This document shows positions 23,707 through 36,400 of a DNA stretch of 64,000 nucleotides, one piece after another. The DNA comes from Dasyornis broadbenti (taxonomy: Eukaryota; Chordata; Aves; Passeriformes; Dasyornithidae). The notes under the pieces were generated by a model. It worked only from the letters and a program-made list of their open reading frames with translations, did no database searches and was not told where the DNA came from. Location of the stretch: NCBI GenBank assembly GCA_013397935.1, contig VZRN01000755.1:82237-146236 (forward strand). The letters run 5' to 3'. The position numbers and the translations under genes were made by a program. Position 1 is the stretch's first letter. Each line of letters starts with the position of its first letter.

Positions 23707-26450
23707 GGAATAGCAGCAAAGGGAGTTTTGAGATGAGGGAGATAAGTCCTTCATCTCCCTGGCTCCTGAAAAAGAGAGAGAACACATTAAAAGTGCTGAA
23801 AGAGTTTTCCGCTGCCCTAACTGTGCCATGTTGGGAAACACATGCAATTTTAACTGCTTCTCGAGCCTCGTGGTTTTGAATATGTGCTTAGATATTAAAT
23901 TGATAACATCTGAGCACAGCCACACTCACATAAACCAACGTATTTAATGCGTCTCTTTGCAAATGCTACAAACCCCGCATTTTCTGTAACACTTACAATT
24001 CCTTTTCCAACTTCTTTTATACCATTGTCTTGTTTGGCTGATGCAGAAAGGTTTCGAAAACCTTTTCAATTAAAGTCCTGTAGTAAAGAAAAACAAGTAT
24101 CACGACAGGGCGCTACATCCCCGAGGATAAGCTGATAAATTCAAAATAATAACAGTGTAAATGAGAACACCCACACAGAGACTCAAGCAGCCTCGGCTCA
24201 GGATTTCCAGTGTTTCCAAAATGTTACTTAAAGCACCCCATGAAAGGTAAATCCTGATCTGAAGAAGTCTTTAGTACCAGGAGTCACCTGTTAAGTTCAG
24301 ATTCTGTGGCGCAAGTTGCTGTAATCAGCACGTTACCAATTAGGTGCCAAGACCTTTTTCGGTGGAAAACACAGGTTTAGCATCGTTCCCTTTTTGAAAC
24401 GTGCCAATTTGCAATCCTTTTCCCTCACAAAGTGTTTTACAAGTACTTATATTGTAGCCACGGTCCTAATCCTGCACTCACAGTGCTGTGGACTGCCCCC
24501 AAGTTACACCACAAGCCATAAAATCTGTAACCTCCCTGCACCAGCCAAAAACCAGGCTGGCATTTCTTCACACAGACTTGACAAATTCCACCCAGAGTCA
24601 CTGCTTTCTGCTTGAGATAAGTGACAACCCGATGACAACCTTTTCCTTATTACTACGCTGCCACCTCATTAGAATTTCAAATACGTAATGTGAATCAATT
24701 ACTTACAGGGGTAACCTTCAAGAATTCTTCATCAAGCCTGGTGCCTTTTGCTCTCATCTTCCGAAATACAGAGTCTGGTGGAGATCTGAAAACCTTCTTC
24801 CTGCAGAGGAGCACTGCAGATGCTGGGAGCTATCACGGGAGCTGCCGTGGTGAGTGCTGTAAAAGTGGCTTTGGTGGCATTTCCATTGTTTCCTGCAGAC
24901 AAATCTCCATCATCAACTCCACCACAGTGAAATAAAAAAGCGAGTTTTGAACCCAGACGGCTTTGGGAGTGGTCTCTTCAAACAGAACAGAACACTCTGA
25001 GCTAATCCACTGCTTGGCATTCATTTATATGTATTTGCTCTGCAGTTTCATTGTTTCAGATGCCATTGGGAGGTGCCACCTTTGAAACAATGGACAACGG
25101 GGATGGGATGAAGTGGGAATGCTTATTGCAGACAGAGCTAATAATATTTCTTTTGAATGCCATCAACTGATATTTTTCTATTCAAAAGCCAGTAAGACTC
25201 GATGCCAGGGAACAATATTCTGTGTGGATGATATCACAGTTATTCTGTATCTGTGAGGTGGTGATAGAATCTAAACTCTTCAAAGGAGGAAAATCCTTTA
25301 TTCATAGTTGGTACTGCCGCCCACAGCAAACCCCAAAGACCAGGATCAACACACACACGTTATTGGTATATGGTATGGATCAATATTTTATATTGATTAC
25401 CATATCAAATCTAGGAACAAACAAAGCACCACCCCTAGCTCACAACTGACACCCACGAGACGTTGCCAGCAGGATATTTATTAATGCAGAAGAATTATTT
25501 CCTAATTTGCTGTGGAAATTTAACCTGCTCTAGTCTTCATTTCGTCCCTCCTCTTAGAGGATTTTTGTATTAGGTATTTTAAAATTCAACACTGCCCACT
25601 TCAGCTTTCACTGAAAATCCCGAATTACTCACTAAATCAAACCCATTTCCTGGCAGCAAAGAAAGCTGAGGACTGGGAAAGCTTCAAATCATGTATCTAG
25701 ACATTAAGAGATCTTAGTTTATGAATGTGTTCCTTAAGGATTGTATAATTTTTAAATTCTCCCTCCACATGGAGTTTCCGGTAAGTTGAAACAAAAACTG
25801 AAGGAAAATCCATTTAAAACCAAGCTTTCCACCAGCTGCATGAACTTCTTGGTAACGGAGGTACATGTAAAATTTTAAAACATTAATTTTGAAGCTCTAA
25901 TGATATCTGTTCTCCCGTGGTGATGATGAAAATTATGACCTCAATTTTTTCTCCTAATCTTTCATTTTCAGAGTATGTTCAAACCTTCATTTGAATTTGC
26001 TGGTTATGCCCATGTCCTGGTTATCCTTCAGTATTAATGCAATTACATTTCAAGTGCTGCCTCCAACAAGTTGCTGCGACAACCCCTGGTTTACACGTTG
26101 CCATCACTTACTCACACAACGCTTCTTGGAGCACTACGAGGCACAAGAAAGAAGAGCACCTCTCCCCCATCCCAGGTATCCCACAAAATCCAGAAAGGAG
26201 TTTGCAAACACGACCGCGCCACACATGCATTCCAAGGTGGGAAGCTACCTCTGAGTCAGGCAACTACTGCAAGGCAGAAAGTCAGCGGCACAGATGAAGT
26301 TAAAATTCAGTAATTCGTGCTTTGTTACTGCAGTGAAATGACAGAACTGCCCATGCCATACTGCTCCAAACCTAGGGATTTGGTCGCCTATTCTCTTCAG
26401 ACACAAATATCACACCTTACATCCTGAATATCAAAACAGCCTGTGCCCTG

Positions 26451-26475
26451 TCCTTCCTTCCTTCCTTCCTTCCCC
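26451..26475. repeat. (TTCC)n microsatellite
   Basis: About six copies of TTCC in an intron of SHANK2. Confidence 0.93.
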
Positions 26476-27825
26476 CTGCTCTCCCAATGAACCAGAACCC
26501 ATCTCCAAAGATAACCAGCAAGACCAGTCAGACAGAACCACAGAAGCCATTATTTTTATCTTAATGCCTCCCTCATCTCTGACCCAGAAAACTGAATTTT
26601 TGGCTGACGGAAGACTTTGCATAACAACACAGAGATTTTTTTTTTTATGTGCTGCCAAACCATATTTTTCAGTAGCAATGTGGTTTATTCTGTCATATTC
26701 TCTGAACGGAGAAATGGCAAATATCACTAGCTGGAACCTCTGGTAACCACCTGAAAGGAGGTCGGGAAAGAGTAGGAAAATAAAGAGTGGAAAATAACTC
26801 AAATTTGTCCTATTAAATGTTAAAAAGGAAAAGCTTCCCTGCTGAGAGAAGACACTGCCTACAGCCCAGATTTCCTTTCCATGACTGAGCCTTGTCCAAG
26901 AGCAGGACACAGCCTGTTTTTCACCAGCTACCACCCAGGGGCTCAGGGAAGTGGGAGACTCTTCCTTGGGCTTCCTTGGGACTCCATGAGAACATGGAAA
27001 TGACACAGCCCCTGCTCGGCAGAGCTCACAATCTAGGGAAGCGAAATGACGTACAGGAGCATGGGAAAAATACAGCTCAACACAAACAAACTCTCTGCAC
27101 ACAGAAATACATTGATAAAAACTATTCCAATAGCACTGCTATTTCTACCTGCCCCCCCTGCCTTGCCATCAGCGCTGGGATGATTGCTCAGTGGGGAGCT
27201 CGGGAAGGTGGGAATTTGGGAGAGATTTCAAGGAGAAGGTGGTGGGTGGCCTCATGAATCAGTCCAGGGAGGGCACTCCATGCATACAGGACAGCGTGGC
27301 AGGTGCTCTATCGGGCACTACAGAATGGCACAGAGCAGCGTTTCCCCAGCTGGGAAATCGCGGTGTGGTGTGCAAGATCCCTGATTCCTGAGACAGACAC
27401 GGCGTGGGGTAACGTGGGGCCATTCGGGAGACAGGCGGGGTCACTCACTAACGTGGGACTGCACTGGGGGTGTCACTGGCCACTAACTCTCTGTGGCTGC
27501 CAGTCGGCACAGGAACTGTGAGGAGATGAGATGGAAGGGCTTGGAAAAGAGTTGGGTACAGAGAAGGAAAAAAAAGGCAAGGTGAAGGAAAGGAGACAAA
27601 AGGAAGAAATGCGGGGGGTATTTTCAAATGTGGTCTTCTGTTTGAGTTTCTTAGTGTGTTTGCAATTTATTAACTAAATAACTGAAAAAACATATACAAT
27701 AATTAATGTACATTTGACACCATAAAATAAACTGGACCATATGCCAACATTTACATTATGTTATTATCCTTCACTATGGAAAGGTGAGAAACAGGTTAAA
27801 CAAGAGACAAAATGCTTCCCCTTAC

Positions 27826-27846
27826 CCTTCTTCTTCCGTACTGAAG
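27826..27846 (-). CDS. SHANK2: SHANK2 21-nt microexon (adds ASVRKKK)
   Basis: The minus strand reads CCCTTTCTATTTCCAAG, then 21 nt coding (with the carried G) Ala-Ser-Val-Arg-Lys-Lys-Lys plus one base, then the donor GTAAGG. This supplies the basic ASVRKKK segment found in full-length vertebrate SHANK2 between the VDK and DKPEE pieces. Both junctions are phase 1, so the exon can be skipped with or without the 9-nt neighbour. It lies 2756 nt downstream of the 9-nt microexon and 17.3 kb upstream of the next exon. The segment adds four positive charges next to the PDZ domain. A phosphosite at Ser or lipid contact is possible but is inference only. Confidence 0.9.
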
Positions 27847-30602
27847 CTTGGAAATAGAAAGGGAATGAACTGTGAATCAATTCTGAAGGTAAATTTTTAT
27901 ATGCTAAATCCTCGTCTGTCATTTTGAGCACAAACATTATCCTTCTCTCTAAGACGTCAGTCTCTCCCTGCTCACCTCTACTGAACAGGTATCTCTCAAA
28001 CCACAGTAGATAAAACCTGCTTTTGCCAAGCTGTTTTTCAGGGTTTATATTAACTGTGAGAAATTTCTTCCCTGCAGGTGTTAGGGATACATGCAGATTT
28101 TTTTTTTTTTGTTCCAAGGGTTTGTTTTTGTTTTTTTTTAAACAGTAATTGGGGCAACTTATTGATACCAGGGCTGTCAAACTATGCCAAAATCGGGCCT
28201 TTTCAAATGTTTGCAGATTGAAGTGGAAAGGAATCATTAGCACACTGCCATCTTTTGGATTAATTAATTTGAAAGAGAACAACTCAGATGGTCTGCTCTG
28301 TATTATGAAGAACAGAATAGCTAAAAACATCTCAATAAAACTGTAAGTAGGATTCAGAGCCAGGCAAAGGAAGTGACTGTAATGACTGCAGGATGGATAA
28401 TTTAAAAAAAAAAAAAAAAAAAAGGTGTTTAACTTAGCTAGGAGACATTACAAAACTATGAACTCTAAGGGAAAACAAACGGGGAGTTTCTATTTATATT
28501 TTTCTTCTGTTACATAACAAGGGACATCCAATAAAATTAAAGGCATCACATTCAAAACCAATAAAAAGGAAATACATTTTACACAGCACATAATCAGCCC
28601 GTGGGATTCTTTGTCACGAGACATTATTGAGACCATGAGCTCCTTCAGTTGAGGAAAAAGGGTCACACATGGGTTATTGATGAGAACATCCACAGTGCTC
28701 CTTCACAGGTATTTCCTATTTGGTTTGCACATGTGTGCCGTGAAAGAAATGCTTATTTTCATTAGAGAGTTTAATGGCCGTAAAAATGTGGGTGTTCTCA
28801 TGGCTCTCACAGATGTCCAGTATATACACATATACATGAAGAGAGAGATAAATTATATATAAATACACACATACAGGCTGTGTTTTGTGTCAGGAGACAA
28901 CTTTTAACTGACGAGAGGGAGAACATTTTCCCTGTGGACGCTCGCTCAGTTGCTGTGCAATTCAAGAATTCTTGTTCCTTCTGAGAGCAGCCCTTTTCCA
29001 GGACAGATATGAAACAGGTTGACCACAGATGTGATTTGGAGCAGCAGTCACACTGTTTGCTAGGGTGGCAAATGTTCAGAGTGTCACACAAGTGGCATTC
29101 ACAGCCTTGTTTGGGAAGAAAGCAAATTTCTGCCACTGCTACAGCTTTCCTGGGGGACAAACACCTCTGGAACACGGGGCAGAACAGAACAGAAAACTCT
29201 CGCCACTGCAATATCTGCCCCACCTGGATAAAGATACGAATGGGAAATGCGCTTAAAAATGGAAATACGTGCCATGGCTGCTTGTTAAAGGAGTTGCAGT
29301 GGTTCCTGCCACTTGGTGAGGACAAACAGCAGATGGAGGGCTACAACCTGAGCCGAGGGGTGGGAAAACTAAAACATGATGGTTTTCACTGGGAACAGTA
29401 CTATGAACAAGCTATTCTGCCCTAGGAAAGCGCTGCTTCTGCTTTAAGAACAGTATATCTCCTGTGGAAGACTGAAAAGTCAGAGAAATAAAAGAATATC
29501 CTTGGCTGAAGAGGATAATGAGGGGGCAAAAAATGGTGCCTAAGTATTGCTGTCCCCTTGAGAAAGGTGGTTGATAAACAAGGGTTTACAAGCTTTCAGC
29601 ACTCCATGAAAGGAAAGCAAATGAAAAACACCCAGACCAATAAAATGTGCTCCAGAAACAATATTTTACATTTTAATCCTGGAAGAAAACTGATGGAGCA
29701 TTCACAAGCTGTTGATAACCTTGAGTTAAGCTCCTAAATTTCCTTGCACGTAAAAATCAAATTTTCTGAGACCTGCTAGAGCTCAATAATCAGACTAGGG
29801 GGTATTTTTGGTCTTCATTTGGTTGTTAGACCAGACTCAGAAGACAGTACCCACTTCAGCACCCCCTTGCTGGGAAGAATTCCCACTGCAGTTACACGAC
29901 TTGCTAAGGGATGGATGGAGTCCGTCTGCCCCAGAAAACACTGACTTCTGGGGGAAAAAAGGGCCCCCAAGGCTATGATTCCTTCCAGTTGGCCTTCAGA
30001 TGAGTCCATGTCAGGAAAACCCCAAGATTATAAAATGGAAGTATTTAAATGGCTGTAGAATTACATGGAAAAATGGTTTTATTGTGTGAATTATCATCAT
30101 GGATTACTCTGCGGTGAGGGATGTGGTTTGGTTTTGTACCCATTTCTCACTTGCTAAACACACTGCTTTACTGTTATAGCCACCTAGAAATATGCACTGG
30201 GCTTTTCTCTTTTTATATTTGATTTATTCCTATTTCTATGGCTTAGTCTAGCTGCAGAAATTCTACCTTTTAATGACCTAACAGATTAAAACCAGGAAGA
30301 AAAGAACAATTACCTTCCTCATTTCTAGAAAATGAATACAAATTCCTCAGGAATTATGCATATCTAGAATGCGGATGATCAAGCAAAGGAATCTACAATC
30401 ACATTTCTCAAAATTAGCAAATAAAAGACTGAATGCTCGATAATTTTTTATTACCAACAGTGAGAGGAATTACGTTTATATCATGCACAGAAGTCAAAGT
30501 GATATCATAATATGCACTTTTTCAGATCAGCTTAATGAAACAAGTTGAAGTTGAAGCTGCTTTAACACTGTCAGCTTTTAACAACAGCTTCTGGCAGCTT
30601 AC
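27847..30602 (-). other. SHANK2: SHANK2 intron between the two microexons, 2756 nt
   Basis: The intron has donor GTAAGC and a pyrimidine-rich acceptor ending CCAAG. It contains poly(A)/(T) runs near 28100 and 28402-28422 and no recognisable gene. Confidence 0.85.
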
Positions 30603-30611
30603 CTTTATCCA
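30603..30611 (-). CDS. SHANK2: SHANK2 9-nt microexon (adds Val-Asp-Lys)
   Basis: The minus strand reads TCATTAG, then TGGATAAAG, then the donor GTAAGC. With the G carried over from the 31004-31084 exon, this encodes V-D-K and leaves one base in phase 1. The full-length mammalian SHANK2 linker, as I recall it, has VDKASVRKKKDK at this point, so the 9 nt fit exactly and no other piece of sequence supplies these residues. A pyrimidine-containing stretch (TTTCTGTGGCCTCTCATTAG) forms the acceptor. The upstream intron is only 392 nt. Exons this short are usually neuronal cassette exons, which would suit a synaptic scaffold, but inclusion cannot be judged from DNA. Confidence 0.83.
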
Positions 30612-31003
30612 CTAATGAGAGGCCACAGAAATTTAAAATAAAACAATATTAGATGAACTGAAAATTTAGAAAGCAAAGCTAACAACACATGATACAGCAT
30701 TATTTTCTTTTCCTTTTTCTTTTCTCTCTTTTTTTTTTTTTTTTCTGTAGATGTGCCAAACTTTGATGATGCATAAAACGCCTCAACATTCCCTTGCGTA
30801 GCAGTAAAGGCACAAGTCTCCACAAAAATCATTCATGCGAGTCATGCACATTTGAACTCTCCAAAAGATGCAGCATTCTTAAAACCTGCTCTGCTCTAGA
30901 CACTACACAGTGCAGCTCCCTCCACCAATGGAACACAGAGACACAGAGATAGATATTTACATCTGCACTAAGCCAGCATGCTTGCCAAAAAACACTTTCT
31001 TAC
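30612..31003 (-). other. SHANK2: SHANK2 intron upstream of the 9-nt microexon, 392 nt
   Basis: A short intron, with donor GTAAGA and acceptor TCATTAG. On the minus strand an A-rich stretch (plus-strand T run near 30729-30744) lies about 120 bases upstream of the acceptor. Confidence 0.85.
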
Positions 31004-31084
31004 CAAGCTCTTCAAGCTCTGAGGTCATGGACTTAGACCGCAGGGTCAGTGCAGTGGTTGGAGCTCGCTTAGGAGGTGGTGGGG
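31004..31084 (-). CDS. SHANK2: SHANK2 coding exon: PDZ-linker with PPPPKRAP motif
   Basis: The exon has 81 nt and completes an Ala codon begun in the previous exon. It then reads PPPPKRAPTTALTLRSKSM and TSELEEL, ending with the first base of the next codon. This is the linker immediately C-terminal to the SHANK2 PDZ domain. The minus strand shows the acceptor GCACAG followed by CCCC, and the donor is G followed by GTAAGA. Both junctions are phase 1, so the exon is symmetric and could be skipped in frame. No folded domain is visible. The proline run next to basic residues is a plausible SH3-type ligand, but that is inference. Confidence 0.96.
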
Positions 31085-32829
31085 CTGTGCATGGAACAGA
31101 GAAAACACACAAGTGTCAGCCAACACACACCCTGGAAGCCCTATGCTCACAGCCACAGCTCCATAGCAATTGAGAGGAATCAGCTCCATTAAACAAGGCG
31201 AGAATAAATACCTACATGCGGAGGAAAAAGCCCTGAGATGCTTTTCATGGACTGAATTTCTCCACTGCTTCTGGTTCTGGCGTAGGTTGCTTGACACATC
31301 CGCAAGCTTTTATGTAACAGGATACATAGAAACATTTAAAGCTAAATAACTGTGCACTTCTGTCTCCCAGCAGGGAGAGGGCTTTCTACTGAAAGGACCT
31401 CGCAGCAGTGGTGCCCCTTCTGAGAAACGCACGGGGCTAAAAATTGCCCTCCTGGGCATCAGCCAATGTTTGCCAGGTTAATTTGATCTTTGGAGAAGCT
31501 GTTCACTCTGAGACACACAAGAAAGAGCGTTCAGATGTGTCTGGGCAGTTTTGGTGGGTCTAAGGGAAACGGGTGATCCTAAGAATTAATAAGGTCTCGC
31601 AATACCAAGGCAATCATCTAGCACAGAAACTGAAATCCGGGCTTCAGCATCCTGAGAACAAACACTTGTGGTGGTGAGAAAAGCTCATCTCATTCCAACC
31701 CCTCTGCCATGGGCAGGGACACCTTCCACTGTCCCAGGCTGCTCCATCTCCGTCCAACCTGGCCCTGGACACTTCCAGGGATCCAGGGGCAGCCACAGCT
31801 TCTCCGGGTGACCTGTGCCAGGGCCTCAGCACCCCCAGTAAAGAATTTCTCCCCAATATTCAGTCTAAACCTACTGCCTTTCAGTTTAAAGCACTGCCCC
31901 TCGTCCTGTCGCTACATTTAAGGCCAATACGACACAGAGGCAAAAGGTTTGTTTAAAATGTGTGAACAGTAATTCCACCAAGCCAAAGATAATGCGGGAC
32001 CATGTTGGGACATGATTTAGTTCAACGCAGCCTTTCCCCTCCGCCCCGCAAGCTGATCTCACTTGTTTGGTTTTTTTGTTTTTAAATAAGTAGTAGAGGT
32101 GAAAACCACTTCCAGCACGGACAGAAAGTTTTAGTCATGGACAGGAGGGATCCGTGGAGTGCCAGCTCCTCACCTGCTCCTGTGTTGAAGAGCCAGGTGT
32201 GTGTGAGTGATGACGCCAGAACTGGTGGGAGGAACGGGAATTTTCAGCCACGTGCTGCTGCTGTGTGGAACACCGGCGAGCAGCAGCAATCTTTGCTGCT
32301 TGATGATAATTAGAAGGGCCTAATGACTTCCCTGCATAGCTGGGAAAGCAAACTCAGGGGCATCTAAGGTGAAGGGAAGAGTGTCAATTCCCCTTTTTGT
32401 TTCCTGGGGTGTTTTTTTTGGTGAAGTTTTCGTGGTGGCTTTTTGGATGGGTGGGTGAGAAACACGCTGCTGAACTACCCCCTTCTCAAGTACACTTGAA
32501 ATTTATAAAAGATCATCTGTTCTTAGTGCTTTTCCTCTCTCACTACTGCAAGAAGTTTTACTACAAGATCCTCAAACATAAACACGCGGAAAACCCAAAA
32601 AGATGAACTTTCATGCCAAGCACGATGAGAGAATATTGCCCCTTTGGTCACGAATGGATGTCTAACCCAACAGAATTCAATCACTCTAAACTGAGCAAGA
32701 ACGAGGCATTTCGAGTTTTAGAGGCAAAGTCTAATAAATCAGAATTTAGAAAACAGGAATTTCATGCCCACACTTTGTTTCCTGCGAAGCAAGAGCAGCA
32801 GAGTCCACTAGGAAGAGAGAAAAAGGTAC
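31085..32829 (-). other. SHANK2: SHANK2 intron, 1745 nt, with a CR1 fragment
   Basis: The intron lies between the PDZ exon and the PPPPKRAP exon. Donor GTACCT and acceptor GCACAG bound it. A CR1-type LINE fragment lies at about 31680-31920; the rest shows no feature. Confidence 0.92.
31680..31920 (-). mobile_element. CR1-type LINE 3' fragment
   Basis: The plus strand shows the reverse complement of the well-known CR1 3' region: TTCCAACCCCTCTGCCATGG, then GGGACACCTTCCACT, then CAACCTGGCCCTGGACACTT, then AGCCACAGCTTCTCCGGG, then AGTTTAAAGCACTGCCCC. The element is therefore in minus orientation, the same as SHANK2. It is 5'-truncated and lacks most of the terminal short repeats. CR1 is the dominant LINE of bird genomes (established knowledge). 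Confidence 0.9.
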
Positions 32830-32965
32830 CTTTCTTTCTTGCTGTGTCATCTGGATCAAGATTCCTGGTTACTGTGACAACCTTCAGCACGAGGTGATTG
32901 CCCCCCTGTCGAATCATGTTCACCACCTGCCTGTGGCCAACTTTCACTACATTCTCATTGTTAAC
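32830..32965 (-). CDS. SHANK2: SHANK2 coding exon: second half of the PDZ domain
   Basis: This exon encodes 45 residues plus one base, opening with VNNENVVKVGHRQ and ending with LDPDDTARKK. It is the C-terminal half of the SHANK-family PDZ domain, which binds the C-termini of postsynaptic adaptors such as GKAP/SAPAP. The His in VGHRQVVNMI sits at the start of helix alpha-B, the hallmark position of class I PDZ domains (family knowledge). On the minus strand a pyrimidine-rich CTGCAG acceptor precedes GTTAAC, and the 3' end is AAAG followed by the donor GTACCT. The exon starts in phase 0 and ends in phase 1, which fits the next exon. The first half of the PDZ domain was not found in the window, so the intron upstream exceeds 31 kb. 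The sequence matches the vertebrate SHANK2 protein as I remember it almost without change. Confidence 0.97.
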
Positions 32966-33407
32966 CTGCAGAGAAAGGAAGGAGTCTTTTAGACCAAAAT
33001 GCAGCTTTTTTTTTTGTTGTTGTTGTTCTGTCATTTCTATAAACAGAAGGTGGAAAGAAGAGGAAGAAACAGAATTTCTAGTTACTGCCTTTTGATAGAA
33101 ATATTTATTGAAGGAACAGTGTGTAGCTGACATGATGACCAGGAAACAAAGCTACTCCTTCAGGAAATACACAATTTGTCTAAATAAATTCAACCAAATC
33201 CTGCCTTTTACACGTTTTCTTTACAACAACTGGAGTTTTCCTTCTGCAGGTTTCTGGAAGGATCTCACATCCTGGAAGCAAAGGCAACAGGGCCATAGCA
33301 GGCCCGGAGAGTTTCCATGGAAAAAGAAGAGTTAAATACATGAAGCCCTGAGCAGCTACTGTGGTCATGCCAATTAAACTTCAAACTGCACTGTAACATT
33401 CCCCTTT

Positions 33408-33434
33408 AAAAAAAAAAAAAATATATATATATAT
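33408..33434. repeat. A run followed by (AT)n
   Basis: A run of A passes straight into seven AT repeats; simple repeat. Confidence 0.92.
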
Positions 33435-36400
33435 TCTTTCAGTAATCCCTAGTGCTACATCATCCTTTTTGCTGGGTATGTCTTTCCATAATATTAATTA
33501 CTAGGCACAGAAGGAAGCAGAGGCATAAAAACTGTAAAGAAGCACAGCTAAAAGTAATTTATTTATTCATTCAACCTGTGAGGAGTCACTGGAAGTTCTC
33601 GGAAATCTGAATGACGACAACATGTAAGACTGAAGTGCTGCCTGTGCTATTTGAACATAAAAGATGTTGAGGAATGGAGGAAGAGCTGCTGCCAGAATAC
33701 ACGCTGGGAAGTTGATCTCTCTCCAAAATTCCACTGACTCAGTAATATTTCACTGAGATCACTCCGTGCCTTCCAAAATGAACAGTCATTTTCAAAGTAA
33801 GTGTTTTTAGCCTCCTCTATTTATTCTGACAGGCTGGGCATCTCACACTCTAAAGGGTTTACCGTTGAGAGCAGAATCTCTCATTAAATATTATTGCCAT
33901 TGAGCAGAACAAACAGCACCAGCCGCCCCACTCACTCCAACTTGAAATCATTTTTCCATCCATTGTCTGGAAGGAAAACCTCCCCCTTTTTTTTTTTTTC
34001 AGGCTGTGGCTGAGACAAAAAGCCTTTTAATGAACCAGTGTATTGGTAAAGCATCTTTGCAAGGCAGCGCTGCAGCCAGAAGCCTCAAGGCTGGTCTGCG
34101 GCTGAGCTTGAGGTGCTCTCGGAGATGCTTTTTTGGTTTCATGTTCTGTGACGTAGGTGGAACACATGCTGAACATCCAGACCTGTTGAGCAGGCAAGGA
34201 TGAAGTTCTCTCATTCTGTAGGTGGAGGTATAAAAGAATATCAGTTTAAATAGGCCTCTTGCTGGTTTGCTTTATTTTACACCTTCTTAGCATCTGGTAT
34301 TTAATTCCAAGAGGTATTTATTTTAGCTGGACCAATGGCATCTAAATTTAATCTGTCTAAAACACTGAAGCAAACAGAGTTATCCATTTACTTCTGAATT
34401 CCTTCCAGTATTAAAGCCTTAACCAGGTAATTCTTTTCCACAGGAAAAAAAAAAAAAAAAAAAAGTAATTAAGAATTATGGAATGCATCTTCTCTATTTT
34501 TACTGGAATTAAATTTCAAGCTTGGAAGCCAGTAAGGATTACAATGTAATCCCTAACGCTGTCAAAAAATAGAGCCCTCCAAATAAATCAAAAGTCAATA
34601 TTAATCAAACACATGTACACTTCACTAGTGTAAAGTGATAAATGTGTAATATGATAAACAGCTTATGCAGCATCCCATCTGTTCCCATCGTTCTGTGCAA
34701 TGATATTTCACATTTAGAGCAGGAGCAAATATATACAACACGTTTTTTTTAAAGCTGCCTCAGAAACAGAACCTGTAAATGACTGTTTATAGCAGCTTTG
34801 TTGAAAAGGCACAGTTACAAAAGCTGGGACCAAAAAGATTTATCCAAAAATAAATAAAATAAAAACATTGGCAGGAGAGCCGAAGGTTATTTAACTCAGG
34901 GTCTCACAGAAATATTGGAGAACAGAAGAATCACGAAATCAGCAGCGCAGAACCTCATCCTCCCAGTCCTTGGCACCTCAGGGGGTAAAACTGGAGCCTG
35001 ATTACCAAGCAATAACTCGGGAATTGTCCACAGCTTATAAAGATTTCAGTGACATTCCTTCTTTTCCTCTTCTTCAAGATTTCATCCAGAAGCCAAATGA
35101 CTGCAGAAAGGGTGGTTAAGCAGTGAGACACCAGAGCTCAAGCAGGTTTGCCTGACAGGTTTAATTTGATTTATTCAGCAAAACTGTCCCAGGTGTGAAC
35201 AATTTGAAGAGAGTCTCCCTCTGCTTCCACTTCAAGCTTTGGCAGGGCGGCCTTTATAAACCACTAAAACAAGTATCTATTCCAGCTGTGCCAATCAGTT
35301 TCACAATCCCCTGTATTCTCAGTATTAAATGTAATCCCAGTCCTGAAAACACCACAAAACGACTTTTTCTTTTAGTGGCCAAGTGTTTAGAAGGAAGTTC
35401 TAGAAAGTCAAGTGGCAAAGTTGTTTTGCAGGCACAAATTTGTGTCTTTCCCTCTTCTTCAACCCAATCTTTCAGCACATTTCCTGCAGTCTTTCACTGC
35501 AAAACCGTAAGTTCTCCTTTTCCTTCTGCTATTCCACAAAATGTTCCTGCGCTGAACTTTTTCTCCCATGTCCTTCATTAAAAAGTGAAAACAGAAAGTA
35601 GAAATAGACTCGTGAGGAGGCTGGGTCTATGAAATCTGGTGATCCAATAAACCAGGAAAGCTGTCCCATGGGACAGCCCACAATTTCAACAGCTCTCCTC
35701 TATCCACTCTGGACTCTCAGGAAAAGCCTCAGAATTCAGTATTTTTGAAGATCAGCCTACATTACCACCTGGTTACCGGGCAGTCAGATGGAAATTACTC
35801 TGGGAGAATGAATTTATGAAATAATATGATCTCATGGACTGAGTGCCTGTAAAAATCAGCCCAAACTGGAAGCTGAACTTAAATTTTGAAACTCCAATCT
35901 CCAGACCAGAGTTTGTGATCAGCAACGATGTTCCTCTCGCGCACAGGGCTCTGGACACGGCGATGTCAGAAACACGGGGTAAACCCATGACAGAGACAAG
36001 GGACAGCCACAAACCTCCCTGTCTGTAACATCCACGTCCACCACTCTGGGGTTATTTTCCTCAGCATTTCCACCTAGCAACATCTAAAGCCCGTGAAGGT
36101 TTATTCAAGAATAAATAATGACGTGCCTTTCATAGGCGGATTCAGGACAGGAAAGAACAGATGTCATTATCTAACAGCGTGGATTTTTTTGAAAAGAGCG
36201 AGTTCAGAGATGCTGGGGTAGATTCTAGGGGTATTGGGACAGGCTGGAGAAAAGCTTTTTTTTTTTTTTTTTCCTGAAACGCACTGCTTTGCAATGGGTT
36301 GAAAAGTAATAATAACATAACACAACACAATACAACAGTAAAATAACCTGCACGCTGCAAACTAGCAGATGCATGAGCTGGAACACATTCACCAGAGCAG

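Larger units (their letters stand above)
10505..27825 (-). other. SHANK2: SHANK2 intron, 17.3 kb
   Basis: The intron lies between the 21-nt microexon and the DKVDEIVP exon. It contains a 52-base T run (12211-12262), shorter A/T homopolymers, a CA-rich microsatellite (13951-13980), an unrecognised 288-codon ORF (15529-16395), an assembly gap (17423-17503) and a TTCC repeat (26451-26475). The remaining 17.5-26.4 kb shows only AT-rich unique-looking sequence and short ORFs without recognisable similarity. Confidence 0.9.

Noticed and set aside
26431..27102. Minus-strand ORF of 223 codons
   Set aside because: No domain, no plausible splice structure and ordinary intronic composition. Its length alone is not enough.
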